From positions 306,296,661-306,360,660 of the forward strand of contig OY856186.1 in the NCBI GenBank assembly GCA_963693315.1: a stretch of DNA of 64,000 nucleotides, in the 5' to 3' direction. Positions 44,424 to 54,950 of the stretch are shown here, piece by piece. The stretch is from Diogma glabrata (taxonomy: Eukaryota; Arthropoda; Insecta; Diptera; Cylindrotomidae). The stretch's first letter is position 1, and the number at the start of each line of letters is the position of its first letter. The position numbers and the translations under genes are program-made. The notes beneath the pieces were generated by a model. The model had not been told where the DNA came from, did no database searches, and worked only from the letters and a program-made list of their open reading frames with translations.

Positions 44424-44838
44424 TATTGTGGTCGTTAAGTTAGCTGTTTTTCATTAAAAAAAAATAAAATAAGATTGTTTAAGTAAAACACTACAAACCT
44501 CACAATGACACTTTCTTATTATTAGTATGTTTTTTTTAAATTTCAAAATTTTAACACAAAGTTGTGTAAATTTTAAACAAATTTAACAGGTAGAATAATT
44601 AATCAAAAATTATTGAACGCGGAATAGCACAACACTTCATTACTAAAGGAATTCCCGTTTGAAATGAGAATGTTTTTCTTTTCTTTTGTGTTCGTATAAA
44701 TTTTTAGTGAAATATTGAATTATTATGAAAAAGAGTACTTTTGATGTAATTTTAAAAAAAGAGAGAGTACAATTTTTTTAGACTCTAAAAGAGTACTTGT
44801 ACTCTTAAAAGAGTACGGTTGGTAACCCTAGGCATATA

Positions 44839-45742
44839 GCTAGTAATTTACTCTATAACATTGCTTAGTGTTATAAATAAAAGTAGATTCCTGAATATTT
44901 TTTATAGAACCACAATAAAACTTAACTTATAAAACGATTCTCGTGACGTTCCGAATTGCTCTATAAAGCCAAAGGACTGTTAGTAAAAAGATAAACTGAA
45001 TCGCTCATCAGTTAAAAGTTCATCAATTTGCTGGGACAGTACTTAGCCAGAAAAACGTACATAACTTATATAAAAGAATTTATATATGTGGGACAACTTT
45101 GAATCGTATGAAGTTTCCTGCCATCATTTCACGTTCTCATAAATGCATCATAATTTTGAGAACGATTTTGATTCATATATAAAGAATCTAAAACGCAATT
45201 TTGAACAAGATGTCGATAACGCGATTTACCATATTAGGATTAAAAATTCTCATTTTTTCGTATCCATCTGATCAGGAAATTAACTTGTAATTATACACAT
45301 TTAAATGAGATATTGAGGAAAGAATTTAGATTTAGGAATGTAGACTAATTTAGAAAATTGGTCCGAATTATTAGGAAGGTTCAAATTTCAATATGTTGTG
45401 ACGAAGACAAAGAGACAGAGTTCTTTTTCGCTGTCACAAGGAGAAACGAGTTTTTCTAAATGTGTGACCAAAAACTCGGGTATATATGTTGTGGTACTTG
45501 GCAAATAATGAAACGTTTAGACAAATAGGAGATCGTTTTGGTTTCAGTTGGAGCCAGCAAATGATATCGTAGAACTGGCTTTATTTATGGGAACACAGAG
45601 AAAAATAATCTTTAGTTTTAAAATATTTTGCACTTAGTATTAAAAGGTTTTAACCGTATATATTTGCCAAAACAAAAAACCATTTCTTTTAAAATTTACA
45701 TTATATTTAATTTTACAATAAAATAATTATTTTAAAAGCTAA
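44839..45742. other. non-coding stretch
   Basis: No gene recognised. If the candidate exon at 42718 is real, this is its first intron. Confidence 0.4.
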
Positions 45743-45911
45743 TGGCCCATTTTCCTAACCACCGTACTGCGGACGCGTATACGTAGTAAGTCGGACGTAG
45801 TGCGGACGTCTATTTTCCTAGCATAGGAACTGTCCGTACAGTACGGATTGTCAAATGCCATTGATGACGCCATTTTTGTCATTAATAAATTCTAAAGTAT
45901 CAAAATAAAAC

Positions 45912-46200
45912 GTGATTATGGACGCGGATAAGAAGAAAAAATTGTTATTATTAATGGTGGAGGACATTTTCGTGGCGGATGAATACATGTGGATGACGAG
46001 AAAAAGGAAAAGAAATGACGTATTAAAGATGTATCGAAACAGAAGCCAAGAAGGAGCTTTTAATATTCTCATCCAAAGGCATTTATTAGTTGATAATGAC
46101 ACAAAATTTCAACAATATTTTAGATTGACACCATTTCTGTTTGATTATGTGTTGGGTTTCATTAAAACGGAGTTAACAAAGCAGTCCTCCAATAGAGTTC
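45912..46200 (+). pseudogene. Harbinger nuclease N-terminus (cut by N gap)
   Basis: Two ATGs at 45912 and 45918. The product begins with a Lys-rich segment (MDADKKKK), then MTRKRKRNDVL, FNILIQRHLLVDNDTKFQQYFRLTPFLFDYVLGFI. This is the usual helical N-terminal region of PIF/Harbinger nucleases before the catalytic domain. The frame enters the N gap at 46201. Sequence after the gap (46401 on) shows no nuclease motifs. The status of the missing part is unknown. Confidence 0.7.
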
Positions 46201-46400
46201 NNNNNNNNNNNNNNNNNNNNNNNNNNNNNNNNNNNNNNNNNNNNNNNNNNNNNNNNNNNNNNNNNNNNNNNNNNNNNNNNNNNNNNNNNNNNNNNNNNNN
46301 NNNNNNNNNNNNNNNNNNNNNNNNNNNNNNNNNNNNNNNNNNNNNNNNNNNNNNNNNNNNNNNNNNNNNNNNNNNNNNNNNNNNNNNNNNNNNNNNNNNN
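46201..46400. other. assembly gap (200 N)
   Basis: Exactly 200 N bases, placed where the nuclease catalytic domain would be. Confidence 0.98.
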
Positions 46401-46589
46401 ACTCTTTTATATACAACTTGTTCAAGGTAGAGCAGATCAAAGCAAATTTAAACAAGTTGTGTTGTAATGTTCAATGTAATGCGCCGATTAATACCATTGT
46501 TCAATTAAAACATCAAATATTTTTAATTTAAATAAATTTATTAATAAAGATAAAATTGCTATATTCAATTGAATTTTTTATTTCAGAAT

Positions 46590-47010
46590 TAATTAATCTT
46601 ACCTTTTTTGTTCTAAAACTAATTGCAACTTTTGCTTTTCAATTGCCAGCCATTCTTTTTTTATTTCCAGCTCTTTCACTGTTATTTCGTTTCGAACCGT
46701 AAACTTTCTTTATTTATTGAAAGATTTTCTTGTGATATTTCCAATTTCTTCCTATAAATATCTAGAAGTTCCGCATCAATTTTGTCTGGGAACAAAAGAA
46801 AATATAAAAATTAATTAAAAAATTATTTAACAGTTATTAAAACACTGTCGAATTGCTCACCATTGTTGCTGCCTATAACACGCTGTTTTTCTTTAATATT
46901 CCTCTTTTTCACTTCGCGGATACTTGTTTCTCAGTATATTTTGAAACGGTGGTTCATGATTGTGATTCACCGATGTGACATCATTTTGATTAATCGGTGT
47001 ACACACAAAG
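46590..47010 (-). pseudogene. Harbinger accessory protein, C-terminal coiled coil, decayed
   Basis: Minus strand: a splice-bounded segment (acceptor TTTGTTCCCAG near 46793) gives DKIDAELLDIYRKKLEISQENL, then a one-base shift, then VKELEIKKEWLAIEKQKLQL and a stop near 46600. Leu/Lys/Glu heptad-like helices at the C-terminus are typical of the Myb/MADF accessory proteins of this superfamily. An upstream exon remnant (about 46860-47010) contains EPPFQN and KQRVIGSNN before a GTGAGC donor. The DNA-binding region is missing. Confidence 0.6.
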
Positions 47011-49049
47011 AAATAATGTGCTTTATTTACAAAAAAGCAAAGCTAATTTAACCAAAAAATTGTTGCAAATTCAACTTACTTGTGACTTTGCTAATACTAC
47101 AAATTTCAAATGTTAAATTAATTTATGGTAAGATGATATTGAATCATTAATTATTATTTTTATTTCACTAAATGCTAAGTTAACTCAATTAAGCACAGAA
47201 AACAATATGCGTTAATAACAAATGTATAAATTAAAATTATCTACCTTTTTATAACTACATTGTACCAAAAGCTTTGTGAAATTTACTTTACCCTTAAACG
47301 TAAAGTTAACAATATTACAAATCAAAAATAGCATCGTAATAGTAAAAATTTAACAAGCCAGATAATTAAGATTTACTTTGTTTAATAGTTGAATTATGTA
47401 GAGGGACTATGATAAAATCACATTTACCATAAAAGAAAATTACTTAACTCTTAGAAAAATGCAACACCAGCCCATAGTGAAGTAAACATACTTTTACAAC
47501 GTTAAATTAACTATATTGCAAAGTGTAAGCTGCATAATAGTGAGTTAAATTGTCATAGCATCCAAGGTTGATTTAAGCATTTATAGAGGTAAGCAAAGCA
47601 TTGTTCTTTAGTGTAATGAGCAAATACTACAGTAAAAGCTATATTCATACAGGTACAATTTATTAAAAGTAAGTACACAGTCTCCATAAGTAAATATAAA
47701 TTCTTTATTTATTTCACATAATTAAATATTCTACAATTGTAGTACATATTCTTTTAAATAAAACAACTTAAAAACTTAAACTAACAAATAATAAAAAATA
47801 GATAAATAATTTAAAATCACAAAATGAAATTTAATATATAATTTTATAATTAATATTATAATTAATTAATATTATTAAATTATACGAATTTAGAGAGTTC
47901 AATCTTTTTTACATAATTAAGATTATTGCAAGATAAATATTAATTAATTGAAATTAGCATTTAGCATTAAACTCTCCTCTCTATATTTACCAAATCATTG
48001 ATTAAGGTTGAAACCGACGGTACGACTTTATCATATTTGGTTTCAATTTTATAAAAATATAATTGTATAAAGGTCCATACATTCAAACATTGAATTGGAT
48101 ATTTTAATTGGAAAATTTGATACAGTTTGAAGTTTATATCTGGGTGGAAGAAGGACACAAATTAAACTTAAAATCTCCATGTTGTAAATATCTATAGGAA
48201 AATAAAAAAACTTTATTGTTTATATATAATATTTATCTTTAAGGAATAATGAACAAAAATAGTTGGTAGTCTAGCAGTCTAATTGAAATTGATAACGTAT
48301 TTGAAGTATCTGAAATCTGAATCACTTTCCTAAAATGAGTTAAGTTAAAACGAGCACAGCGGTGCCGTTATGCTAAGGATTATGCTAAATAAAAATATTT
48401 AAAAAAAACCTAGTATGGTCTTTGCCCATAGGAAAGATCTCTATTGTTACTACCTAGATTAGTTCATCACTTAATAGTCGAGAAAAATTATAATATAAAA
48501 CAAAAATAGCATGAAAATATCAATAATAGTAAAACAAAATGACTTGCCCAATAACAGTGTTGATTGAGGTTTGTAACGTCCATAATGCTGGTTGACTTGT
48601 GTTAGCAAACTTGACTCCAGATATATGGTAATCCAAAAAAAATTCTTCACAAACATCAATTATCCTTGAAACACTTGAAACGACTTCCCGTTAGTTGTCT
48701 CCACCACGTAATCAATCCAATTCTCTACTTCAAATAAAACAATAATATAACAACAATTTCTTCTTTTCTTTCAATTGGATTTTATCTATTTCTTATGTTT
48801 GTTTTTCTTGCTTTTCACCTTCACAGATTATTATTTACAATTATTTTAGATAGAACAATCATTATTTATTAAAAATTTTTTTTCTAATAACTATCTTCTG
48901 ACGTAATCAAAATAAATTTATTTCTAACTGTTATCAAACAACAGATGTTTATTGTCACTTGAACAACACCAAAAATTAACAGTGAGTTTTATGCATAATT
49001 ACAATTCATGTGAGTTAAATTATTTGCATAGTTTTATTTAATTCAATGA
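47011..49049. other. AT-rich non-coding stretch
   Basis: About 2 kb with no supportable gene, RNA or element. Weak internal repetition of TTAAC/GTTAAATT words occurs between 47100 and 47650. Confidence 0.5.
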
Positions 49050-49050
49050 T

Positions 49051-49217
49051 ATCAGGGTGGTTATTTTGTAGCGTTATCTCACTAGGTGAGATAAATAGTG
49101 AGATAAAAAATTATGTTCAAATGATTTCTTTTATCTAATACAATCGATCAAAGACAAATATTTTATCTCACTTTTTATCTCACCTAGTGAGATAACGCTA
49201 CAAAATAACCACCCTGA
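49051..49217. mobile_element. 167-bp MITE with near-perfect inverted ends
   Basis: The ends read CAGGGTGGTTATTTTGTAG, continuing CGTTATCTCACTAGGTG and AGATAAA, repeated exactly inverted (49053-49096 against 49172-49215). The flanking dinucleotide AT appears on both sides. The arms contain a smaller palindrome CTCACTAGGTGAG. It has no coding capacity. Confidence 0.88.
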
Positions 49218-49470
49218 TCTAAATACGATCTATTCTTTTTCTTCACATTCACAAGATAAATAAAAAGAACCAGTTTAGACTGTACGTAACAAAATGCATT
49301 GTAGCAACAAAATTAGATTTAGTTATTTCGATTCATGATACATATTTGGAAATAATTATTTCGTTGGAATTTATAAAATGGCTTAGAATTTCATTCAGGG
49401 TTTCTGCTGACTTCTTTGTATTTACTGTGGTATTATGTGGAATATTGGAGTTTATAGAATGACTTAGAAT

Positions 49471-50238
49471 CAGAGTTTCGAACCGGAACCGAACCGTAAA
49501 ACGAAAACCGTTATTAACCGAAATTTTGGGCTGAACCGTAACGTAACCGAAACCGTAATTTTTTATATGTAATGAACCGTAACCGGAACGAAAAAATCAT
49601 TTTATTTACGGTTCATGTAAAACGGTTTGCAGTGAAAAAACAAAAAAATAATCTAACAAAAAGCTGCTCATATATTATGAGGAAAAGATTTTCATTTTGC
49701 ATGTAAAATTTGCTATAGGTACTACAATTTTGATTTTTAATCTATTCCAAAATTTATTACATTTTTTTAAAATACCATGAAACCATGCAGCAAATTTTGA
49801 GAGGCATATGGAACGGTTTCATAAAAAAAGAATTTAAAATTTAAAATGTCTTAAAATATCAGCAAAATCTTCATGTAAACGAAATCTGCCATCAAAGTTA
49901 AGCTCAAGTAGTGTAATGACGCTTACTCCAACGTTATTAGGCATGAAAAAAAAACCTCAAAACCTTTAAACCTCAAAATATTACGGGTACTATGTCTGAA
50001 AAACTTCTTACTGAAGCCAGTATCGATGTTCTAGATTCAATAATTACTGAAGTTGTTTCTTTTGAACTTTTGCATAAGAATACTGAAAATCCTTGTTTTG
50101 ACATCAGAACTGAACCGGAACCGAACCGAAAACCGGAACGAAAAAATAAACTAAGGAACCAAACCGAAAACCGGAACGAAATAATAGTCGGAACGAAACC
50201 GTAAACCGAAACGGAAAACATTTCGGTTCGAAACTCTG
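49471..50238. mobile_element. 768-bp non-autonomous hAT element rich in ACCGAAACC words
   Basis: The ends are CAGAGTTTCGAACCG and its inverted copy. CTTAGAAT flanks both sides exactly (49463-49470 and 50239-50246), an 8-bp hAT-type duplication. Both ends carry clustered subterminal words of the type AACCGNAACCG/CGGAACGAAA, more than a dozen in all, likely transposase-binding repeats. The 70-codon ORF at 49992-50204 spans the right cluster and a short upstream stretch (MSEKLLTEASIDVLDSI..). It may be a transposase remnant but is not recognised. Confidence 0.9.
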
Positions 50239-50246
50239 CTTAGAAT

Positions 50247-51312
50247 TTCATTCAGGTTTTCTGCTGACTGCTTTGTATTTATTGGATGTGTGGGACATGA
50301 CTACAAGCCCTAAATGAACTTTCTTTTTGGAACACTCGGCACTATCATTCTTGACACGAGAAAAATTTAAAATGTTTATTTTTCTTTTATCATTAATTTA
50401 TCAATTCCGATTCAAAGGAAAAAATGACTTTACTTTTGGAAAAATAAATCAACAGCTAATTAATCGATTTTATTTGATTTTTGTTATTCAAGTCAATACC
50501 AATTTTAATTTCATGATTTTCCAAACAAGATTCAGAATCGAACTTTTAATTGATTTAATTTAAATTTTTCGTTTTGAAAATCATAAACGAATTAACTTTT
50601 CATTGTATAAAATGCATTCTATAAATATCCTAAACGAAGGTGTGGAAGCGAGATGATTGATCAAGCATTCGTATATTTCTCTCTGTTATTTCATTTTCCG
50701 TTTTCAAAGTTGGAGATCAACCATATTCGTCATTTTAGGAATTGCGATACGAAAACTTGTTTAGGACCACATTCTATTTCATATCATAATCGTCAATTAT
50801 AAAAAGAAAGGATCAACCACATATAATTTGGGTTTGTTTTTGTTTCAGTTATTAAAATTATATAAAAAAAATAAAGTAAGCCAATAAAGTATGAAATGAC
50901 AATAAATCGTTAACAATTTAGACGAACAAGGTTGATTTAAATTAATTTCCATATCAGATCGTATCAGAGAATATTAGCGAGAATGTAGATTTTTCTTATG
51001 TTTGCTTTCAACAAAGTAAACATAAAAAAATTGATTATGAACTGAAACAATACGATTTGCGAGAACCATGTTAATTTATATTGACTGTTAGTTGTACGGA
51101 CAATGAACAATGTGATGCTTGTCGATACTATTATGTTTGTTGTTATGTGTATTTGCGGATGTTGATATTAGAAATACCAAGCAGTCATATTATAAGGGAG
51201 AAAAATAGAACAGCGTGGCGACCGGAGAGAAATATATCTTTGATATATCTTTGTTCGTTGGTTAGATTAAAACCTCACTACCAAAGCATACATTATCTCC
51301 AATTCACCAGTA
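50247..51312. other. AT-rich non-coding stretch
   Basis: The left end (50239-50285) is a direct copy of 49382-49430 (shared TTAGAATTTCATTCAGG and TTTCTGCTGACT). A repeated block therefore pre-dated the hAT insertion. The remainder shows no gene. Confidence 0.5.
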
Positions 51313-51384
51313 CAGAACCACCAGTAGTGGTAAGTATCCCCGCCTGTCACGCGGGAGACCGGGGTTCGATTCCCCGCCGGGGAG
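51313..51384 (+). pseudogene. tRNA-Asp(GTC)-like pseudogene, 5' part lost
   Basis: From about 51325 to 51384 the sequence matches eukaryotic tRNA-Asp: AGTGGTAAGTATCCCC, anticodon arm CCGCCTGTCACGCGG with GTC anticodon, variable AGAC, T arm CGGGGTTCGATTCCCCG and the 3' acceptor strand CCGGGGA plus G. The first ~12 nt, which should form the 5' acceptor strand, do not pair. Without an acceptor stem it is not a functional tRNA. An A/T-rich run follows at once, so a tRNA-derived retroposon head is possible. The B box GGTTCGATTCC is perfect. Confidence 0.85.
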
Positions 51385-52555
51385 CCTAATTACAAAAAAA
51401 AATTTTTTTTTTTTTGGTGTAAAAGTAGTTATAACAATATTTATTATCTTTATGTCAAATAACACCTTATTATTTTAACTAAATTTATTTTACATTTTAA
51501 AATATATTTATATTTATTTTCATTTAAATTTTATTAAACGACTTCGTTTCACTCGTAGTCAAAACAGAAAGGAAATATCATCTCAAAAATTTTCTACTTC
51601 TCAATTTTAAAACAAAAAAAACTTGCTTGATCGGACCTCTCAACTCCTGTCATCCTGCTCACACACCTTGTTTTAATTTTTTTGTTGTTTATAATTATTT
51701 TATATATCAACAAAGGGTGATCAATAAGAAATTTTGTTTAACAGAAATGTTTTAAAACATTTAATTTGAATAAAATCAGTAAAAGAGAAGAAAAACAGGA
51801 GCAGATCAGCACGATCAAGTTAACCCTAGATAGTAGTAGACCGTCGACTCCACTCAGTGTCTCTCCCAGCCAAATTTTTAAAGGATCGCTGCTTTACAGT
51901 AAGCGTTCGGAATTCGAACTTTCATTTGTTTGGTAATAAGATGATTATATTTAAAAAAAATTTATATTTTTCACGCAATAGTAGAGACCGAGATAGTAAC
52001 CGACAAAAAAAATAGCGCAAAAAATAATGGTATATCAGAATTTCGTTAGACAGGATTTGATCACTGGAATCGGATCAGATCCGAGTACAGTGATCAAAAA
52101 GAATCTAGATTTCTAGAGTGAGGGTGTAGATTCTCTTATAAATACTAATGGTCCTAACTCACGTTGGATTGCGGCATAACAAAGTCAAATACTAAGTGGT
52201 ATGTATGTATGTAAATTTAATATTTTTTTAAATATTGAAACTTACCGGTTCCAATTAGGCGAGGTTTTCTTGGCATTTGTTAATAAAATACACGTTTTCG
52301 CTCCAACAAATTTATAATCTGTTCTCGTTCTCGATCTAGGAAGTTTTAATGGTTGATATCAATAAAAATATAGTACGATTAATGGAGCATAGCTTATATA
52401 TTTTATTCAAAAGTTTTATGATCAATTTTTTGTACAAAATACTTTTGAAGCTTTTGTGTTATTTAAATTTTTATTCAGATTTAAAGTTTGTTTAATATCA
52501 CACCACACTCTGGCACACATGGAATTTTAACAATGTTATTTCGTTTAAATTCAAG
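51385..52555. other. AT-rich non-coding stretch
   Basis: Starts with A and T runs directly after the tRNA-Asp-like sequence. A 9-bp inverted repeat TGATCACTG..CAGTGATCA (about 52059-52098) surrounds GGATCAGATCC. No gene is seen. Confidence 0.5.
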
Positions 52556-52710
52556 ATTTTATTAAGATTTTTATCTATACGATAGTAATGGATCTAACCA
52601 TTATGTAGTTTAGAATTATAACTCACTAGAAATGAATGTATTCAATTGAACAGAATGAAAAATTGCTTTGAAAAGCGAAAGATCCGTAACAAAAGTTTTA
52701 TCTCAATTCC

Positions 52711-52785
52711 GGTCGGTTCGGGAATCGAACCGGCGTCCTTCTGATCAGAGTTTATGGTTATCCATTTAACCAACTCGACCAGTGA
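52711..52785 (-). ncRNA. tRNA-like / SINE head, minus-strand copy
   Basis: The minus strand contains an A-box-like TGGTCGAGTTGG and a perfect B box GGTTCGATTCC about 35 bp apart, with ACTCTGATCAGAAGG between them. The acceptor-like ends partly pair (GTTGGT/ACCGAC). Anticodon and T stems pair poorly, so I read it as a tRNA-derived repeat rather than a functional tRNA. Confidence 0.6.
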
Positions 52786-53139
52786 CGAGATTTTAAAAAA
52801 ATTTGTTTTTGGACGATCGACTTAACATTACAATTATTTTTAATTCATATTTAGTGTCAAATTTTGTCTTATTTTTTTATTTATTCTACGAACACGTTTT
52901 GCCGTTCTTCATACTTCAACCAAGTTGACATTGAATGAAGAACATAATGGATCTACGAATATGGGAGACAAATCCCAACTAGTGGAGAATGGCCACTAAC
53001 CAATTTAAATTCAAGGTTTTATAAAGATTTTTATCTATACGATAGTAATGGATCTAACCATTATGTAGTTTAGAATTATAACTCACTAGAAATGAATGTG
53101 TTCAATTGAACAGAATGAAAAATTGCGAGAGATCTCGTC

Positions 53140-53214
53140 GTTGGTCGAGTTGGTTAAATGGCTAACCATAAACTCTGATCAGAAGGACGCCGGTTCGATT
53201 CCCGAACCGACTGG
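53140..53214 (+). ncRNA. tRNA-like / SINE head, plus-strand copy
   Basis: Inverted copy of 52711-52785, differing at only a few bases (for example GGCTAACC against GGATAACC). A-box-like TGGTCGAGTTGG at 53142, B box GGTTCGATTCC near 53191. The partial acceptor stem GTTGGT/ACCGAC is present. Confidence 0.6.
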
Positions 53215-53330
53215 AATTGAGATAAAACTTTTGTTACGGATCTTTCGCTTTTCAAAGCAATTTTTCATTCTGTTCAATTGAATACATTCATTTCTAGTTA
53301 GTTATAATTCTTATTTCGTTTACCTACTTT

Positions 53331-53685
53331 AAAATTCTTATGCGCATGTTAAGTTATTTGTTTATATTAAAATATAATAAAAATAAAATTCGAATAATTA
53401 ATATGAAATCAAAGATTTAGGTTCCACATAAACAAGACAGACATAAGTTGATTTTTATTCTTATTGTTTGGATTTAGAGAATTACAAAGATGGCGTAATC
53501 TTAAAATCAAATTTATAAAAATTAAAATAACACAAACGCTTAAATGAAAAGAAAACTGTCTTTGATTAAACACTTGATCAATGCATATAGATTTTTAGTA
53601 AAAAAAGATAATAGATTCACAACTTTTGTATGCAAATAACTGTCAACGTATAATTTTAAGACTTATAATTGCCACGCGTGTATAT
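53331..53685. other. AT-rich non-coding spacer
   Basis: No gene or repeat recognised. Confidence 0.5.
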
Positions 53686-53902
53686 CAGAGTTGTTAAGTA
53701 GTTAAAAACGTAATAAACTACGTCAAAACCTACGCGTAGTTAATTAAAAACTACGTAGTCAGTATTTTTAATAAACTACCTTTATAACTACATCAATCAT
53801 TATTGACTACGTTGTAAAGAAAATGAAAAAAATATAAAACTAACTAAAAAAAAAAATTTTAAATAAAAAACGGGATTCTTATTTTTCAAAACTTCTTTAT
53901 TG

Positions 53903-54370
53903 TTTAAATAGTACATTATTTAATTAGGAGCTAACGTGATACTTTTTGTGTTGAGTCTATAGTTCGACAATTATAGACGAAACACAAAAAGTCACTTTAG
54001 CTCCGAATTAAATACACTATTTTTTCGGCAAACGTTTAATTTTTTATAAATATGAAATTAATACATCAAACTTTTTATAAATATGAATTTGTATCGTCAT
54101 AATTACTTCCAAAAAAGAGAAAAAAACATTTAAATGTCATGCTGTCATGTCATGGTTATACAATATGTTTGAAAAAATAACAAACTAATAAATAACAAAT
54201 GCTACTTTACAACCTCCGTAATATAAAATAAAAATGGCGTTACTTTTGCTGTCGCTAGATGTTACTTTTGCTGTCGCTAGATGTTACTTTTGCTGTCGGG
54301 CTAAAAAGTAAGACTTTAGCTAACTCCCTAGCAGCAGTAAAGTTAAACTTTACAGCCGTTTGCCGAAAAA
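53903..54370. mobile_element. small insert with hairpins and 22-bp tandem repeats
   Basis: The 15-bp AAACTTCTTTATTGT occurs on both sides (about 53889 and 54368). Inside, GGAGCTAA..GTGA.ACTTTTTGTG opposes CACAAAAAGTCACTTTAGCTCC (53931-54004). TTTTCGGCAAACG (54017) opposes CGTTTGCCGAAAA (54357). A 22-bp unit GTTACTTTTGCTGTCGCTAG is repeated almost three times (54239-54298). A non-autonomous element or a pair of nested ones is the best guess. Confidence 0.55.
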
Positions 54371-54493
54371 CTTCTTTATTGTCCATTTAAACTTTGAAAT
54401 AAATCGATTAATTCATAAGATTGTTATCATTCTTTCAAGCTTCATACATCAACTCCTTCTAAATCTGATATATCTTCATCTTCATTGTTCTTA

Positions 54494-54901
54494 TTATCCA
54501 TAATTTTTAGGGAGTAGTAAGTATGCAATAATTTTTGGGATGTAGTGGATTGCAGCCGATTTCGTCGAAGGCTGTGTATTTGGCCCCAATTCCCTAAACA
54601 ACCGCTCCAGCTGAGCTGACGCTGCAGGGATTTTAATAAGTTTATTGGCTAAATTGGCAAGTTGTTTATGTCGCCTCTCTGACAGATTCCAGAATGTCCG
54701 CGGTTTGTCTACTTGTTTGGCCTTTAATATTTCAAAAATTCCTTCATTCATTCTAAATTGTTGAAGACTATCTAATCCGCTACTATCTAGACTATCTAGT
54801 AAAAACTGATCTACCTCATCCAATTGATTTGCATCCAGATCCTTCCCTCGGAAAACGGGATGCAAATAGTTTGCTGCCAAGGCATATTTATTTAGAGCCA
54901 T
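54494..54901 (-). pseudogene. hAT transposase C-terminal dimerisation region
   Basis: 135 codons from a Met at 54901. LAANYLHPVFRGKDL is the conserved start of the dimerisation block, and IPAASAQLERLFRELG is the hallmark P-A-[ST]-S/A-x-x-x-E-R-x-F motif, here with Leu before Phe. It ends with IIAYLLLPKNYG. The upstream catalytic domain is absent beyond about 54950. Confidence 0.85.
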
Positions 54902-54950
54902 TAACTTCCTTCGACTAAGCTGTTCTTCGAATTCTATTATGATTTGTAGG

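Larger units (their letters stand above)
42783..44830 (-). mobile_element. hAT transposon, decayed, with an exact 8-bp target duplication
   Basis: The ends are TAGGGTTACCA and its inverted copy TGGTAACCCTA. They are flanked by GGCATATA on both sides (42775-42782 and 44831-44838), a perfect 8-bp duplication as expected for hAT. GAGTAC/AAAGAGTAC words repeat near both ends. A BED-finger/hAT transposase relic lies on the minus strand. A smaller hairpin is nested at 43066-43211. Confidence 0.92.
45743..47010 (+). mobile_element. second PIF/Harbinger transposon, broken, spanning an N gap
   Basis: The left end reads TGGCCCATTTTCC after TAA (45740-45742), a plausible TWA duplication. It continues into a GC-rich subterminal region with CCGTACTGCGGACG and its inverted relative CCGTACAGTACGG. 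A nuclease N-terminus follows on the + strand, and the C-terminus of an accessory protein on the - strand. This is the same two-gene, convergent plan as at 24239-30881, but the sequences are different. The nuclease catalytic region falls in the 200-N gap. No right inverted repeat was found. Confidence 0.75.
52556..53310. repeat. composite direct/inverted repeat carrying two tRNA-like sequences
   Basis: Block A (52556-52668), with ATTTTTATCTATACGATAG and GGATCTAACCATTATGTAG, is repeated directly at 53015-53126. The segment about 52620-52790 is also repeated inverted at 53135-53310. The inverted segments hold a tRNA-like region plus a tail TTGAGATAAAACTTTTGTTA followed by CGGATCTTTCGC. The result is two head-opposed tRNA-like copies with shared flanks. 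Confidence 0.85.
53686..54950 (-). mobile_element. hAT transposon fragment with nested inverted-repeat insert
   Basis: The left end candidate CAGAGTTGTTAAGTAG (53686) is followed by repeated ACTACGTAG/AACTACGT words, like subterminal motifs of hAT elements. The C-terminal dimerisation region of a transposase is encoded on the minus strand at 54494-54901. An insert occupies about 53903-54370. No right terminus or target duplication was found, so the 5' part of the gene is missing. Confidence 0.6.

Noticed and set aside
47690..48200. Possible host exon in the ORF at 47967-48158
   Set aside because: Low-complexity AT-rich codons and no splice or family signal.
51081..51389. 102-codon ORF ending in the tRNA-Asp-like sequence
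   Set aside because: Its C-terminus is a translation of the tRNA pseudogene; no protein similarity is apparent.
53096..53281. 61-codon ORF over the plus-strand tRNA-like copy
   Set aside because: It reads through the tRNA-like sequence and repeat tail; no independent support.
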